The notes beneath the pieces are model-generated. The model did not search any database and was not told where the DNA came from. It worked only from the letters and a program-made list of their open reading frames with translations. A stretch of DNA of 64,000 bases from Desulfobacterales bacterium (lineage in GTDB: Bacteria > Desulfobacterota > Desulfobacteria > Desulfobacterales > JAEINQ01): positions 1 through 64,000 of the forward strand of contig JAEINQ010000041.1 of the NCBI GenBank assembly GCA_016342285.1. Direction: 5' to 3'. A program made the position numbers and the translations under genes. The first letter of the stretch is position 1; each line of letters opens with the position of its first letter. Positions 63,009-64,000 of the stretch are shown piece after piece.

Positions 63009-64000
63009 GTAAAGAAAAAAGGATCTGGCCGTTTCCCTGAAGGCGCTCAGTTCCGGCTGCCAGGATTGCTCGATCTCGTCCAGGGGGTTTAGGGCTTCGA
63101 TCCTTTTCCTGACCTTGCGGCTACCGAGAATCAGATCGATGGCCGGCCGCTGATGCTCGTATTCGTAGGGAGGGGGCTTCCATTGAAAGTCATCCCGATG
63201 GTGTTTCAATATCGTTTGAAGAAGCTTCAGGGCCGTATGGTAGGGACGAAAACGGTCCCAATCGGTCACGTGAACCTGAAACCCGTGGCATTGCTGCCCC
63301 TGCCATTTGTTAAAGGTCGGTTCAAAGACGCAGGGTCGGAGTATGACGCCGGGCAGGGCGTGGTTTTCCATTTCGGAGCCGATGGCGCGGGTGTCGAGGA
63401 ACGGCGCACCGAAGATCTCAAAGGGTTGGGTCGTGCCCCGTCCTTCGGAAATGTTGGTTCCTTCCCAGATGACCTGCCCCGGATACACCAGGGCCGATGC
63501 CGGGGTTGGCAGGTTGGGTGACGGCGCCACCCAGGGAAGCCCGGTGCCGGGAAATCCCATATGTCGTTGCCAGTGGGCCATGGGTACCACCTCCAGGCGG
63601 CAGCCGATGCCGCGGGCCGCGTTGAAAAACCGGGCCAGTTCGCCGATGGTCATGCCGTGACGCATGGGGATGGGGTAGCGCCCCACGAAGGAAGCCTGGG
63701 CGTTTTCCAGCAGGTTGCCCTCCATATGGTCGCCTCCCAACGGATTGGGGCGGTCGAGCACCACAACGGCCTTGCCCATATCCCGTGCCATCTCCATGCA
63801 ATGGCTCATGGTGTAGACAAAGGTATAGACCCGGGTGCCGACATCTTGAAGGTCGATGATCAGGGTGTCGATGCCGTCGAACATGTCCGGTGTGGGAATG
63901 CGGGTTTCTCCGTAGAGACTGAAGGCCGGCAGGTTGAGCTCCGGATCGGTCAAATGGGCCGACTCCACCATGTTGTCCTGTTTTTCGGCAAACAGCCCGT
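63003..64000 (-). CDS. DUF1343/NamZ-type exo-N-acetylmuramidase (5' end outside window)
   Basis: The frame runs to the right edge without a start, so the N-terminus is missing; the family is about 390 residues or more, with about 330 seen. LFAEKQDN at the edge is the continuation of the family's FGPEHG-type motif. IIDLQDVGTRVYTF, DRPNPLGG and WEGTNISEGRGTT are diagnostic of DUF1343. Characterised members (NamZ) release MurNAc from peptidoglycan fragments. With the MurU-AmgK-like fusion in the same window, a cell-wall recycling route is plausible. Any signal peptide would be off-window. Confidence 0.85.
   Translation of the reverse strand, partial: GLFAEKQDNMVESAHLTDPELNLPAFSLYGETRIPTPDMFDGIDTLIIDLQDVGTRVYTFVYTMSHCMEMARDMGKAVVVLDRPNPLGGDHMEGNLLENAQASFVGRYPIPMRHGMTIGELARFFNAARGIGCRLEVVPMAHWQRHMGFPGTGLPWVAPSPNLPTPASALVYPGQVIWEGTNISEGRGTTQPFEIFGAPFLDTRAIGSEMENHALPGVILRPCVFEPTFNKWQGQQCHGFQVHVTDWDRFRPYHTALKLLQTILKHHRDDFQWKPPPYEYEHQRPAIDLILGSRKVRKRIEALNPLDEIEQSWQPELSAFRETARSFFLYR

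Overview
The window looks like chromosomal DNA from a GC-rich anaerobic deltaproteobacterium, most likely a Desulfobacterales-type sulfate reducer. This is inferred from gene content, not proven: a LIV-type transporter embedded among acyl-CoA genes, an orphan ThiF/MoaD pair, a DUF134-Mrp pair, a plant-like DapB, PlsB, and many short intergenic repeats. I found no rRNA, tRNA, CRISPR array, transposase or prophage.

Layout. 21-7178 (minus): a giant secreted Ig-like/NHL/RHS-repeat protein. 7629-8531: a metallo-beta-lactamase-fold hydrolase. 8730-20027: a CoA-thioester catabolic island. On the minus strand lie a thiolase and a two-subunit CoA-transferase; divergently on the plus strand lie a five-gene branched-chain-amino-acid-type ABC transporter, an SDR epimerase/dehydrogenase, 3-hydroxyacyl-CoA dehydrogenase, MaoC hydratase and an SDR. 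XRE-cupin and TetR regulators and a DMT exporter follow. 23091-24626: two paralogous membrane proteins of unknown function. 24768-29160 (minus): glgC-glgA-pgm, a glycogen synthesis operon. 29419-30511 (minus): ThiF-like E1 and a MoaD/ThiS sulfur carrier. 30779-37522: AEC transporter, SDR, GltS-like symporter, zinc alcohol dehydrogenase and a ThDP enzyme, which resemble a small-molecule catabolic set. 37703-41175: two NDP-sugar epimerases and UDP-glucose dehydrogenase, for uronic-acid-type polysaccharide precursors.

41231-48010: PilZ protein, DUF134 regulator with Mrp ATPase, EAL-HDOD protein, ZIP metal transporter, a zinc-ribbon/PH-like/PlsC fusion and a HAD phosphatase. 48336-55999: class III aminotransferase, FGGY kinase, class II aldolase, second FGGY kinase, TetR and MFS transporter. 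A promoter with two TetR-type palindromes lies at the head of this run, so it is probably an autoregulated catabolic operon for an unidentified polyol, sugar or amino-sugar. 56273-58853 (minus): DapB and a MurU-AmgK-like fusion. 59323-61956 (minus): PlsB. 62306-62593: a small two-TM coiled-coil protein. 62889-62981: a probable RNase H remnant. 63003-64000 (minus, cut by the window edge): a DUF1343/NamZ-type muramidase that could feed MurNAc to the MurU-AmgK fusion.

Intergenic DNA carries several repeat families: a 7-bp tandem (18 units at 49931-50056), an 8-bp tandem in two places and opposite orientations, two dispersed families of about 65-120 bp with copies in distant intergenic gaps, and long perfect inverted repeats at 22967-23066 and 62983-63008. 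The most promising under-described items are the TetR-controlled double-kinase operon, the paralogous membrane-protein pair behind its 15-bp inverted repeat, and the zinc-ribbon/PH/PlsC fusion.
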